Positions 9,451 to 17,253 of a DNA stretch of 46,472 nucleotides are shown here, in pieces. The DNA is from Bacteroidota bacterium (lineage in GTDB: Bacteria > Bacteroidota > Bacteroidia > JABEUT01): positions 1 to 46,472 of the forward strand of contig JABCZW010000016.1 in assembly GCA_013289475.1 (NCBI GenBank), given 5' to 3'. The notes under the pieces are model-generated. The model made no database searches, was not told where the DNA came from, and worked only from the letters and a program-made list of their open reading frames with translations. Position numbers and translations under genes: made by a program. The number at the start of each line of letters is the position of its first letter. Position 1 is the first letter of the stretch.

Positions 9451-9485
9451 ATAAAGGCTGCCATTTGGCAGCCTTTATTGTTTTA
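9451..9485. terminator. Bidirectional terminator hairpin
   Basis: A perfect 12-bp stem (ATAAAGGCTGCC / GGCAGCCTTTAT) with an ATTT loop and T-rich flanks sits between the convergent propeller gene and the minus-strand lipoprotein gene, so it can serve both. Confidence 0.85.
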
Positions 9486-9525
9486 TAGTATTTCGCCTCT
9501 CCTTGTTAATGAGGGCGATTAGAGC

Positions 9526-10533
9526 TTAATGATTATAAGCGCTCATTTGCGTTTTAAAATTAGCAGTGGTTGTATTAGTACAATTAAAATTAACTGTGCC
9601 ATTTGCCGTAATGGTTGTAGGTATAAATGCACTACGTAATTGCCCATTTGCTCTTGTTTCCATAGCAATTACAGTACATTGTAAACCCAATGGGGCAAAA
9701 CTATAAGGAAAAGTATTGGTTGCACCACCATAAACATGCACCAGGCAATTTAGCCCTTTGAATGCGAGAAAAACATCTACATTACCACTATAATAGTTAT
9801 TCAAGCTATCATCAGTAGTTTGTATAGTAAAGGTTGTTTGGGTATAAGCTGAAAAATAGTTTGAGTTATCACTATTACACCATGTGCCGGAATCGGCAGG
9901 GTTGCTGAAGTTATATAAGGAGAAAACATAATTTGTGAGATTAACTGCTGTGCTATCGTAAGGAGAAGGCTGCCAGCTGGCCTGGTTAGCTGAAGTGTCT
10001 CCGACAAAAGAAGAATCACCGGGTGCAGTTCTGAAGGCGATCATTTTGTTGTCAGGAGCCCATCCATTAAGAGGTTGCGTTACTTTAATAGGTGCTTTCC
10101 CATTCATATAAAGAGCATTACCTGCTGAAATAGCTTTAATGAAAAATTCTCCTCCCGATTTTAGTGGTGCTCCATAATATAAGGTGGTAGGCATGTTAGA
10201 TAACAGCATATCGCTTTTTGTATAAATATCTTTAAACTGAATAGTTACACTACCTGTAACCGGGTTTCCAAACTTATCTATAAAGCAGTTCGCAGGTATG
10301 CTTACTTTGGTTCCCTGTGGAGTGGTAAAACTTCCTCCGGTACTTCCGTTTACAGTATAATTTTGTATCGAGGTACCATTTTTCGCAAAAAAGTCAAGCA
10401 TTGAACTATAGTGATCGGTATTAGTACTTGTGTTTGTTGTTGCCGGTAAAATAGGGTCATTTTTTTTGCAGGCTGTAAATAAGCCGATAGCAAGTAAAAA
10501 TGACATTGCAATGGTTTTGATGTTTGGTTTCAT
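9526..10533 (-). CDS. Putative surface lipoprotein with GG-x-FTTPQGTK domain
   Basis: The start at 10533 (MKPNIKTIAMSFLLAIGLFT) gives a lipoprotein signal with lipobox LFTAC and lysines after the cysteine; the longer open frame to 10599 adds residues unlike a signal. From about residue 60 comes a 'GGSFTTPQGTKVSIPANCF' segment with 'VTIQFKDIYTKSDMLLSNMP', a domain recurrent in Bacteroidota lipoproteins and possibly distantly related to ZU5/Ig-like folds. The rest is beta-rich without recognised catalytic residues. It is predicted to be outer-membrane anchored; function unknown. A short gap separates it from the next gene upstream on the same strand. Confidence 0.7.
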   Translation of the reverse strand: MKPNIKTIAMSFLLAIGLFTACKKNDPILPATTNTSTNTDHYSSMLDFFAKNGTSIQNYTVNGSTGGSFTTPQGTKVSIPANCFIDKFGNPVTGSVTIQFKDIYTKSDMLLSNMPTTLYYGAPLKSGGEFFIKAISAGNALYMNGKAPIKVTQPLNGWAPDNKMIAFRTAPGDSSFVGDTSANQASWQPSPYDSTAVNLTNYVFSLYNFSNPADSGTWCNSDNSNYFSAYTQTTFTIQTTDDSLNNYYSGNVDVFLAFKGLNCLVHVYGGATNTFPYSFAPLGLQCTVIAMETRANGQLRSAFIPTTITANGTVNFNCTNTTTANFKTQMSAYNH

Positions 10534-10633
10534 GTTAAAGTGATTTAATGGTTTGTTATAATAACAGTAATTTAACCTGTTTATTACACTTGTACGCACT
10601 AAATAATGAAAGGGTTGGGTAAGGAAGCAAGAT

Positions 10634-11218
10634 TTAGCTTACCCAAAGGCGGTAATACCTCACCAGCATCCATTTGCCGCCTTTGTTTTCATAAATATAA
10701 AAGGCACCACTTCCACAAAGCCCACCGCAATAAGAGCCAATATAAATAGCGCATAGCGATTTGTTGGCAGAAAACAATGGAACTGAATAATCATAGAAAA
10801 TGTTCGTAGGGTATTTTTTGTAAAAGGCATCTGATACATCTTTTTTATGGGCTGCGAAGATTTTATCTATATCCTTATACGGAATGATTGTAGCCCAAAC
10901 GATTTTTTTACTTTTCCATATGTAATTTGTATCCTGCGCCATCTGTTGTTTCATGAATTTAATATCTGCCAAAGTAAATAATGTATCCTTGGCTCCATTA
11001 GTATATGACCAGTTGCCATGAAAAAGCGTTGAGGAATCGCTATGGAAATATTCAAAATCAGGTTTGCTGGAAATAAAATGACTTTTGGCTGAATCAATAG
11101 CACCAATTGCATTTAAGAAATTGTAATAATCTTTATCGGTAATAGTTTGTGCAATGGTTGATTGATTGAATCCGAAACAGGTAAAGAGTAATAATAATAT
11201 GGCAGTGGTTTTCTTCAT
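10634..11218 (-). CDS. Hypothetical secreted protein (194 aa)
   Basis: A signal peptide (MKKTTAILLLLFTCFGFNQS, cleaved near IAQ) is followed by a soluble domain with no family I recognise. The body contains 'KDYYNFLNAIG', 'SKKIVWATIIPYKDIDKIF' and, near the end, 'CAIYIGSYCGGLCGSGAFYI', where three cysteines lie close together and could form disulfides or bind a metal. It lies in a minus-strand run with the lipoprotein gene downstream. A periplasmic or secreted location is inferred only from the signal. Confidence 0.6.
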   Translation of the reverse strand: MKKTTAILLLLFTCFGFNQSTIAQTITDKDYYNFLNAIGAIDSAKSHFISSKPDFEYFHSDSSTLFHGNWSYTNGAKDTLFTLADIKFMKQQMAQDTNYIWKSKKIVWATIIPYKDIDKIFAAHKKDVSDAFYKKYPTNIFYDYSVPLFSANKSLCAIYIGSYCGGLCGSGAFYIYENKGGKWMLVRYYRLWVS

Positions 11219-11251
11219 TAGGCTAATATACTAATAAACCTGCAAAAGTTA

Positions 11252-11320
11252 TGGCACGTAAGGTGACAAGAGAATGAACAGATAGGCAATGACGCATAAA
11301 TGCAAAGAACCGTGCCCAAT
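11252..11320 (-). repeat. GGCAC-GTGCC intergenic repeat, copy A
   Basis: A ~70-bp element, read on the minus strand, starts TTGGGCACGGTTC, contains TGCATTTATG and a CTTGTCACCTTACGTGCC end. GGCAC and GTGCC form short terminal inverted repeats. It is one of five copies between 11.2 and 14.6 kb. Confidence 0.75.
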
Positions 11321-11347
11321 TCTACCCATCTTAACCTCAATCTTAGC

Positions 11348-11857
11348 CTAAACCACAATCTCAAACAATACCAGTGATAAGGTAGAGTAGTGCTTGGGTA
11401 AGCCTTTGGCATCTTTATCTAATTGGCGGTAGCCGACAATATTAAAACCACATTTTATATAATAGTCGGCCAGGTTTTTGTTATTGGCCCAGGTATCCAT
11501 GCGTATGCATTTGCGGCCTGTTTCTTTGGCGTGCGCCTTTGCCCAGTCAATAATCAATTTGGTCATGCCCTTGCCTTTAAATGCAGGATTGGTGGCAATG
11601 CGGTGTATGTAAATAGAAAACTCGTTATCGTCCTTACCCCACAATAAAGGGTCGTTATAAAAGATTGAGAATATACAGGCTATCTGTCCACCTTCAATAA
11701 TTTTCCAATGGCGCTTTTCTTTTATTTCTAAAGCAATAAGTTCCGGCTCAAACTCTTTCCATTGGTTGTAGGCATTGACACGCTGGTATTCACCTGCAAG
11801 CCTGTATAGCTCAAATATAGTGTCGGTATCTTGGGTAGTGCTATTAACTATTTCCAT
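11348..11857 (-). CDS. GNAT family N-acetyltransferase
   Basis: The 169-residue protein has the GNAT layout: an N-terminal strand-helix region, then motif A 'IHRIATNPAFKGKGMTKLII' (residues about 86-105) with the acetyl-CoA pyrophosphate loop, written KGKGM in place of the usual RGxGxG/A, and motif B around 'NNKNLADYYIKCGFNIVGYR'. It should transfer an acetyl group from acetyl-CoA to a small-molecule or protein amine in the cytoplasm; the substrate is not predictable. Copies of the intergenic repeat lie on both sides. It belongs to the minus-strand cluster with two further GNAT domains and two cupins. Confidence 0.88.
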   Translation of the reverse strand: MEIVNSTTQDTDTIFELYRLAGEYQRVNAYNQWKEFEPELIALEIKEKRHWKIIEGGQIACIFSIFYNDPLLWGKDDNEFSIYIHRIATNPAFKGKGMTKLIIDWAKAHAKETGRKCIRMDTWANNKNLADYYIKCGFNIVGYRQLDKDAKGLPKHYSTLSLVLFEIVV

Positions 11858-11885
11858 TAGTTTAAAATCTGTTTATGGTTTCAGT

Positions 11886-11959
11886 TGTGTTAAGATTTGG
11901 CACAGTTCTTTGCATCTATGTGTCATTTCCTTTTATCGTTTCTCTTCACCTCACGTATA
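11886..11959 (+). repeat. GGCAC-GTGCC intergenic repeat, copy B
   Basis: Plus-orientation copy: TTTGGCACAGTTC, TGCATCTATGTGTCATT, TCTCTTCACCTCACGT. The 3' end has changed (CACGTATAG instead of CACGTGCCG). A period-7 array follows at 11981. Confidence 0.75.
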
Positions 11960-11980
11960 GAAGGTATTATCTATGCATTT

Positions 11981-12008
11981 AATTGCTAATTGTTAATTGA
12001 TAATGCTT
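11981..12008 (+). repeat. Period-7 array (AATTGNT)
   Basis: AATTGCT, AATTGTT, AATTGAT and AATGCTT in a row, lying between the intergenic repeat and the 3' end of the DHCW-type cupin gene. Confidence 0.65.
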
Positions 12009-12355
12009 TATTTCAGCTTCAGAAAATCTCCATCCACAATAAAGAGCTTTACTCCGTCGACAGAACTGGTGCGATGAGAACTGAGATCATCCGATACCTG
12101 GTAACTCATTCCTTTTGTTAGTTTAAAAATATTGCCATCTGCCAGTTCTGTATCCATCTCTCCTTCTATACAGTATATAATATGCCCTCTCTGGCACCAG
12201 TGATCAGCCAAATAGTTCTTCGAATATTCTACCATACGCACTCTCAGCCCATCGAACTGAAGTGTTTTCCAATAGGCTATTCCGCTGGTCCCGATATGTT
12301 CTGTTGCGGGAATTTTATCCCAGTCGGTTGTTTGAAAAGGAATGTTTTTATCCAT
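12008..12355 (-). CDS. DHCW motif cupin fold protein
   Basis: This 115-residue single-domain cupin matches the 'DHCW motif cupin' family: 'TEHIGTSGIAYWKTLQFDGL', 'RMVEYSKNYLADHWC', 'GHIIYCIEGEMDTEL', 'LTKGMSYQVSDDLSSHRTSS' and 'GVKLFIVDGDFLK'. The family name comes from this conserved DHxC segment, here written DHWC. Its biochemical role has not been established to my knowledge; cupins usually bind a metal through His/Glu. The start lies 5 bp after the stop of the other cupin gene, so the two are co-transcribed. Confidence 0.85.
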   Translation of the reverse strand: MDKNIPFQTTDWDKIPATEHIGTSGIAYWKTLQFDGLRVRMVEYSKNYLADHWCQRGHIIYCIEGEMDTELADGNIFKLTKGMSYQVSDDLSSHRTSSVDGVKLFIVDGDFLKLK

Positions 12356-12360
12356 TTTAT

Positions 12361-12699
12361 TTAAAGATTTATTCTGTCGTTGCCAACATTGGGTTGCGAT
12401 ATAACTAAGAACTCAAGTGCCTGTTTGCTTTCGTTAGCAATGTAATGTTTGCTGCCTGCGCTAATTAAAATGCCGCTATTCGCTTCAACTATTTCTTTTT
12501 TATTATCGCAATAAAAAGTTGCGGTACCCTTTAGTATGTAAAAGTACTGCTGCACATTTTTATGGAAGTGCAGTTGTTCTTTTGCTCCGGGTGGCATTTG
12601 CTCTTGTTTTACCGATAGGCCCTGTGTGTCTGCCAATACCCAGCTGTCGCAGTTTTGTCCCCAGGTGTAGTGTGCTGCTTTGTTTTTGTTTGTTATCAT
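12361..12699 (-). CDS. Cupin domain protein
   Basis: A small (112 aa) cupin_2-type barrel with 'LSVKQEQMPPGAKEQLHFHK' (metal-binding His pair), 'VQQYFYILKGTATFYCDNKK' and the second cupin motif 'GILISAGSKHYIANES'. It is cytoplasmic with no signal. It probably binds a small ligand or metal; no specific reaction can be assigned. It is the upstream member of a two-cupin operon. Confidence 0.85.
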   Translation of the reverse strand: MITNKNKAAHYTWGQNCDSWVLADTQGLSVKQEQMPPGAKEQLHFHKNVQQYFYILKGTATFYCDNKKEIVEANSGILISAGSKHYIANESKQALEFLVISQPNVGNDRINL

Positions 12700-12713
12700 G
12701 AGCTAAGTTTTAT

Positions 12714-12800
12714 TGTGTATTAAGATTTGGCACAATTCTATGCATCTATGTGTCATTGCCTATCTATTCATTCTCTCTTCACCTCACGTGCCGTTACTTT
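12714..12800 (+). repeat. GGCAC-GTGCC intergenic repeat, copy C
   Basis: The fullest copy: ATTAAGATTTGGCACAATTC, TGCATCTATGTGTCATTGCC, CTCTTCACCTCACGTGCCG and TTACTTTC. It occupies nearly all of the gap between the cupin gene and the next GNAT gene. Confidence 0.78.
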
Positions 12801-12820
12801 CTCAATTGAACTTGTAAATC

Positions 12821-13306
12821 CTAATTAAACTCCAGTTCCATTTTTATGTCGGCTCGTTGAAATTCAGAATTGCCCAAGGGTACTTCATGAAAACCCAATT
12901 TGTAATAAAGCTTAATAGCTACTTCTGATCCCGCTTTGTTGGAGAATAGTATCAGTTTCTTTGCCCCAAATTTTCTCATAGCCTCAACAGTATGCTCGCC
13001 AAGTAGTTTACCAATTTTCAGGCCGCGGTATTTTTCATCTACCGCCATTTTAATCATTTCGTAAACCCCATCACCCATGTTTAAGTAAGCGCAGGTACCA
13101 ACAGGGTAACCATTGTGTGTGGCAATGTATATGGTGCCGCCGTTCTTTAAAATGTATCCATAAGGGTCATTCACCGTTTTTATGTCTTCCTCTTCCATTA
13201 CATATTTACGGGTTATCCACTGCTCGTTAATTTCTTTAAACCTTTGTTGGTGTTCGGGCAGGTAGTTAACTACCTCAATTGTTGTCTTTTCCATTGTTGC
13301 ATTCAT
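12821..13306 (-). CDS. GNAT family N-acetyltransferase
   Basis: The 161-residue protein carries motif A 'YEMIKMAVDEKYRGLKIGKL' (RGLKIG is the acetyl-CoA loop) and motif B 'LILFSNKAGSEVAIKLYYKL' followed by GFHEV. 'WITRKYVMEEEDIKTVNDP' near the start is typical of a GNAT subgroup common in Bacteroidota. The start may be 13306 or the second Met at 13294. It abuts the MarR-GNAT fusion gene (2-bp gap), so the regulator and this enzyme form one operon. The substrate is unknown. Confidence 0.88.
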   Translation of the reverse strand: MNATMEKTTIEVVNYLPEHQQRFKEINEQWITRKYVMEEEDIKTVNDPYGYILKNGGTIYIATHNGYPVGTCAYLNMGDGVYEMIKMAVDEKYRGLKIGKLLGEHTVEAMRKFGAKKLILFSNKAGSEVAIKLYYKLGFHEVPLGNSEFQRADIKMELEFN

Positions 13307-13308
13307 GG

Positions 13309-14289
13309 TTACAGGGTTGTTGAGTTATCGGGTTTGGTTAAGTTCACATACATAATCTTTTGCGTGCGTTTCAGCACATCCATTTCCTTTGGCGCTTTTT
13401 TATCTTCAAAACCAAGTTTGTAATATAGTCGGTGGGCCTCTTTTAACTCGTTGGTGGTTTGCAGCCACAGCTCACTTGCATTGTTTTCTTTGCAGCGTGT
13501 TATACAGCGTTCAATAAGCTTGGTGGCAATACCCATTTTGCGGACTTCCGGGTCAATGTATAGTTTACAAAACTCAAAGCTGGTTTCGCTGAGGCGTTTT
13601 AGAGCAACGCAACCCACAACTATATTTTTATGAAGGGCAAAGAATACAAAGCCACCTTTTGCCAGGTAAGCATCTTCGGGGTTCTTTAATGCGAATTCAT
13701 CTTCCTTCTCAAGCTTGCCGCCGAGCATGCGTAATAGCCAATTACCGGCGAGGTCGTAAAAATGCTTTTTAAGCGAGGGTTTAAAGTCAACCACCAATAC
13801 AGGGCTATAATTGGCGACATCTTTAACACGTTCTGCCAATGGTTTCTTACCCATTTCATTTTCAATACGGCTGATTATGTTTATCAGGTCGGGGTGGCCG
13901 GCGGTGAGTAATTGCTCTAATGTTTTTGAAATAGATTGCCATACTGGTCCGAGTTTCGGGTAAATGCTTTTCCCTTTGGTTGTTAATACCACATGTTTTG
14001 ATCGAGCATCACCTGGGTTAGCAGTAATTTTTACTATGCCGTGTTCTTCCAGTTCGCGGACAATATTTTTTACAGTAATATGTGTAAACCCAATAGCCGA
14101 GGAAATATCCTGTACTGTGAGTGGTTTGTTCGATTGCAATAGGGTGAAGTAGGTGGCAAACCAACTTGCTTTAAAGTCAATATTGAGTTCGCTATATAGT
14201 CTGTCGCCCTCCGATTGCAACTTCTCGCCGATCCGCCTGAATCTTGTGGCGCCTGCCAGGTAGCCTAATTTCGATACTGTGTCTGTCAT
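13309..14289 (-). CDS. MarR-family regulator fused to GNAT acetyltransferase
   Basis: The start at 14289 (MTDTVSKLGYLAGATRFRRI) is preferred over 14313 because the -7 element overlaps the longer start. The N-terminal half (to about residue 140) is a MarR winged helix: 'KPLTVQDISSAIGFTHITVK' is the HTH and 'GIVKITANPGDARSKHVVLT' the wing. From about residue 155 a GNAT domain follows with 'EFCKLYIDPEVRKMGIATKL' as motif A and 'HRLYYKLGFEDKKAP' at the end. Such HTH-GNAT fusions are recurrent and are thought to couple small-molecule acetylation to gene control. The promoter carries a perfect inverted repeat, so autoregulation is likely. It leads an operon with the downstream GNAT gene. Confidence 0.88.
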   Translation of the reverse strand: MTDTVSKLGYLAGATRFRRIGEKLQSEGDRLYSELNIDFKASWFATYFTLLQSNKPLTVQDISSAIGFTHITVKNIVRELEEHGIVKITANPGDARSKHVVLTTKGKSIYPKLGPVWQSISKTLEQLLTAGHPDLINIISRIENEMGKKPLAERVKDVANYSPVLVVDFKPSLKKHFYDLAGNWLLRMLGGKLEKEDEFALKNPEDAYLAKGGFVFFALHKNIVVGCVALKRLSETSFEFCKLYIDPEVRKMGIATKLIERCITRCKENNASELWLQTTNELKEAHRLYYKLGFEDKKAPKEMDVLKRTQKIMYVNLTKPDNSTTL

Positions 14290-14310
14290 GGACTTATAAA
14301 ATATGTTTTG

Positions 14311-14342
14311 CAAATATATGAAACATATTTCATATTATACAA
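14311..14342 (-). promoter_or_regulatory. Promoter with overlapping inverted-repeat operator for the MarR-GNAT gene
   Basis: On the minus strand a -7 box TATATTTG (14311-14318) lies 21 bp from a TTG (14340-14342). A perfect inverted repeat ATATGAAA-CATA-TTTCATAT (14316-14335) overlaps the -7 box and spacer, the usual geometry for a MarR autorepressor. Confidence 0.72.
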
Positions 14343-14382
14343 GCCATATTAAAATATTTCTGTGTGAGGTATAGTTTTCGTG

Positions 14383-14456
14383 GTATTTGGCACAATCCTA
14401 TACATCTATGTGTCAATTATCTATCACGACTCTTTCCACCTCACGTGCCGTTACTT
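14383..14456 (+). repeat. GGCAC-GTGCC intergenic repeat, copy D
   Basis: Plus-orientation copy (TATTTGGCACAATCC, CATCTATGTGTCAATT, CCACCTCACGTGCCG). With copy E it forms a large inverted pair around a period-7 array. Confidence 0.75.
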
Positions 14457-14460
14457 AAAT

Positions 14461-14488
14461 AATTAAAAATTACGAATTACGAATCGGA
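14461..14488 (+). repeat. Period-7 array (AATTACG)
   Basis: AATTAAA, AATTACG, AATTACG, AATCGGA in the loop between intergenic repeat copies D and E. Confidence 0.65.
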
Positions 14489-14506
14489 AACAAAGGCGGA
14501 TAAAGA

Positions 14507-14575
14507 AACGGCACGTGAGGTGAAGAGGTACAACAAAAGGCAATGACACATAGATGCAAAGACCTGTGCCCAATA
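14507..14575 (-). repeat. GGCAC-GTGCC intergenic repeat, copy E
   Basis: Minus-orientation copy, complementary to copy D over most of its length, so the two can form a long imperfect hairpin of about 190 bp in total. Confidence 0.75.
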
Positions 14576-14638
14576 AAAGTCTAACAGAAAGTTTGATTTG
14601 TTGTACTCCTCACAATGACGGGTAGCGGTAAAAAAAGT

Positions 14639-14693
14639 GGGGGATAGAATAACCTCACTCAAACTATCCCCCAAAAATCCGCCGGGAGGCGGA
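14639..14693 (-). terminator. Two consecutive intrinsic terminators after tonB
   Basis: On the minus strand TCCGCC-TCCC-GGCGGA (14678-14693) is followed by TTTTTG, then a second perfect stem GGGGGATAG / CTATCCCCC (14639-14672) is followed by ACTTTTTTT. Both lie just downstream of the TonB gene stop. Confidence 0.82.
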
Positions 14694-14731
14694 CAACGCA
14701 GGTGCCAGGTAGTAAACCTGGGTGCTGCAAA

Positions 14732-15538
14732 TTATTTCAATAAGAACTTAACCGGCAGGTTTAACTGTACGCGTACATTATGACCATCTTGCTTGCCGGG
14801 TTCCCACTTAGGCATTTTTTGTAATACTGCCATGGTCGATTTACTGAGCTGGTCGGCACCGGCAACACCGCGGAGTATGGTTATGCCGCTCACGGTTCCG
14901 TCGGGTTCCACCACAAAGGTTGCATATACGGTTCCTTCCACGCCAAGGTCGCGCAATACTACCGGGTAGTCGGCATTTTTGCTGATAAAGTCATTCAGGT
15001 CGCCTTTAAACTTTGGCATTACTTCGGCTACTATTAAAGGTTTTTGTACTACCGGTACCTGAGGTGTTTCTATAACAGTAGTTGTAGGTGTTCCTGGGCC
15101 GGGAGGTGTGGTTTGTATTCCCGGATCAACAACCAGCATTTGCCTTGCCGTATGGGTAGTATCAACATGGTTAGGGTCTTTAGTTACCTCTACGTTCTTA
15201 TCGTCAGTCTTGGCCGATTTGGTATCGGGCTTGATAGGTTTTACCGGCTGAGGTTTTGGCGGAGGTGGAATGTCTATATACTGTTTAACATCTATTGTCT
15301 TTTCTTTCTCCGGTACTGCAGCGGCAACTACATTTTTAAAGAACTTGTTTATAAGCATGGGAGTGCTACTGCTTATTACTACAGTTGCAGTGGTGATAAT
15401 AAAACCCAGTAATAATGCGAAATTGTAACGTTGCCGAACGTAATAGGCGCCATAGTCTTTATGCCTGCCTTCAAACACTACCTCGTTGCGGCCGGAGCTG
15501 GTGACATCGTCCCAGCTTCCATTTGTTTTGTGTCCCAT
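14732..15538 (-). CDS. Energy transducer TonB family protein
   Basis: The start at 15538 (MGHKTNGSWDDVTSSGRNEV) is chosen because upstream residues look non-coding. A cytoplasmic N-terminus with 'FEGRHKDYGAYYVRQRYN', a single membrane helix (about residues 37-57), a proline-rich periplasmic spacer ('PPPPKPQPVKPIKP') and a C-terminal TonB domain are visible: 'MPKFKGDLNDFISKNADYP', 'GVEGTVYATFVVEPDGTVSG' and 'MPKWEPGKQDGHNVRVQLNL'. The 'GAYxLR'-like juxtamembrane segment is typical of Bacteroidota TonB. It passes proton-motive energy from ExbBD to outer-membrane transporters; no exbBD or receptor gene lies nearby. It ends in tandem terminators. Confidence 0.92.
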   Translation of the reverse strand: MGHKTNGSWDDVTSSGRNEVVFEGRHKDYGAYYVRQRYNFALLLGFIITTATVVISSSTPMLINKFFKNVVAAAVPEKEKTIDVKQYIDIPPPPKPQPVKPIKPDTKSAKTDDKNVEVTKDPNHVDTTHTARQMLVVDPGIQTTPPGPGTPTTTVIETPQVPVVQKPLIVAEVMPKFKGDLNDFISKNADYPVVLRDLGVEGTVYATFVVEPDGTVSGITILRGVAGADQLSKSTMAVLQKMPKWEPGKQDGHNVRVQLNLPVKFLLK

Positions 15539-15691
15539 GATTGGTTGATTTAAATGTTGGGTCACTTTGTTGCATGCGGTGTGTTTTGTATGTATAACGT
15601 AACTATATATATGTTTATTGTGCAGGTGCATTGTTTTGTTTCTTTACATCTATAATGCGGGTTGTGGCAAAAAGATACATACCAAATGGGC

Positions 15692-17158
15692 TTATTTAGG
15701 AATGACTATTTTCTCTGCCCTGTGGTTCTCTGTTAACACATATATTGTAGCGGGGTAATTATTGGCTTCTATATAATCAAAATGGACTCTTTTAGTTGCC
15801 ATATCGTCAGGGTTGTTTTTGTTTATTACTGTAACCCTCCGTGCGCCAAAACCGCCCGGACCAAACAAGAGTATAAAAATTCCTTTAAAATAAACTTCTG
15901 ATATGGGCGTCGTTCCTTTTATCTTCTTCTGCCATAAAAGCAAGCCGGTTTTTGAATCAAAGCACCATATGTTATTCCCCATGGTTAAATACATTTTGCC
16001 TGAGTCTTTAATTTCGTTGGTGAAGTAGTAACACCCAAATGATTTTAATGTATTGCGGACATTTTCCTGTTTCCAGTACGATGTTATGTCATATTTCCAT
16101 CGATTGGCAGATGTATCAATATTGTTTACCAGGTATATTTTACCTGGCTCCGTTACAGAATCAATAGCGCTAACCTCTTTATGGCAAGGCGATGGGTGAT
16201 AAGGTTCATATTTGTTTTCCTTCTCTTTAAGTGTTTTGCCTGTATGAATGTCGATAGCTACATTAAGGTATTCATATTTATTGTTGAGATGAGAAACTCC
16301 CCTGGAGAAAAATACACTATCACCATTTACCCATACGCCTTCGTTATTAATGAAACTGGTAACGTCTGATTCTTCAGCCGCAGTTAGCTCTATTTGTGGA
16401 GAGGCATTAGTGCAACAGCAATTTGGACGATACCTGAAAGTGGTATCCAGCTTCCCCGGGGTGGTAATTGTTCCCCACCAATATATTTTAGTTTTTTTGT
16501 TGCAATAACCAGATGGCGAATAGTAATGCTGTGTATTATCTATTTTCCATAATGTTTTAAATGTTTGCAGGTCGAACCCGAACGTATAGTTATTATAATG
16601 CAAGATCAAGGTATTCCCATAGATGCCTTGTATATCACCGGGAATATTAGAGGCGAGCTTAGTAATAATGCCCGTTTTTAAGCTTACAGTAAGTAAGGGG
16701 TGAAACCTATTCTCTCTGCAGTGTACGTAAAGCATATTATCGCGCATGGTAATAAAGTGCAGGCTGTGGCCCGGAATAACAGCAAAAAACTTTCTTTTAA
16801 GCGTGTTCCTGTCAAATTTAAATATGCTATCGGCTTTTGCATAATAAATAACTGTATCGTTTTCATAACCATAGCACGTTAAATAGTTTGTTGTAATTGT
16901 ATCAAGTAGTTTTCCTGTATTGTTATTTATATAAAAATCATACGTGTCACCATTTTCGAATTCATTATTATAAAGCGATAATGTAAGCACCTCTTCACGT
17001 ACCTTGAAAATTTCTCCATCCGAAATTTCTCCATGAACTTTTACCGACCACTGCGGATGGTTAATGGCATTAACCACATCTTTGGCAGTAGGCTGCTTTG
17101 TTTGTGCCGTGCCATAAATAGGGTAGAAGAGTATTATAAGGAATGAGCCAAGCTTCAT
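15692..17158 (-). CDS. Secreted PQQ-like propeller protein
   Basis: The start at 17158 (MKLGSFLIILFYPIYGTAQ) gives a signal peptide. The mature 470-residue chain holds repeated propeller words such as 'NTGKLLDTI', 'TGIITKLASNI', 'FKTLWKIDN', 'TGLLLWQKKIKG', the pattern of PQQ-binding-like/BamB-type beta-propellers. The opening 'DVVNAINHPQWS' matches the paralogue upstream ('DFEKSLEKPQWEF'), so the two derive from a duplication. There is no lipobox and no T9SS tail, so a periplasmic scaffold role is the safest reading. No PQQ-dehydrogenase catalytic motif is visible. A small secreted protein gene lies between the paralogues. Confidence 0.7.
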   Translation of the reverse strand: MKLGSFLIILFYPIYGTAQTKQPTAKDVVNAINHPQWSVKVHGEISDGEIFKVREEVLTLSLYNNEFENGDTYDFYINNNTGKLLDTITTNYLTCYGYENDTVIYYAKADSIFKFDRNTLKRKFFAVIPGHSLHFITMRDNMLYVHCRENRFHPLLTVSLKTGIITKLASNIPGDIQGIYGNTLILHYNNYTFGFDLQTFKTLWKIDNTQHYYSPSGYCNKKTKIYWWGTITTPGKLDTTFRYRPNCCCTNASPQIELTAAEESDVTSFINNEGVWVNGDSVFFSRGVSHLNNKYEYLNVAIDIHTGKTLKEKENKYEPYHPSPCHKEVSAIDSVTEPGKIYLVNNIDTSANRWKYDITSYWKQENVRNTLKSFGCYYFTNEIKDSGKMYLTMGNNIWCFDSKTGLLLWQKKIKGTTPISEVYFKGIFILLFGPGGFGARRVTVINKNNPDDMATKRVHFDYIEANNYPATIYVLTENHRAEKIVIPK

Positions 17159-17213
17159 TTGCACCGAGGTTATATACCTATAATGCAAATGGTGGTAAAA
17201 AGATACAGGAATA

Positions 17214-17241
17214 GTTATGAATTATAAATTATGAGTTATGA
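17214..17241 (+). repeat. Period-7 array (GTTATGA / ATTATAA)
   Basis: GTTATGA, ATTATAA, ATTATGA and GTTATGA in succession in the short gap between two minus-strand secreted-protein genes. Confidence 0.65.
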
Positions 17242-17253
17242 GTGCGAAGAAGC

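Noticed and set aside
11218..11412. A 64-residue minus-strand frame
   Set aside because: It reads repeat copy A and the end of the GNAT gene out of frame.
14477..14674. A 65-residue minus-strand frame
   Set aside because: It lies over intergenic repeat copy E and the tandem terminators and has no coding character.
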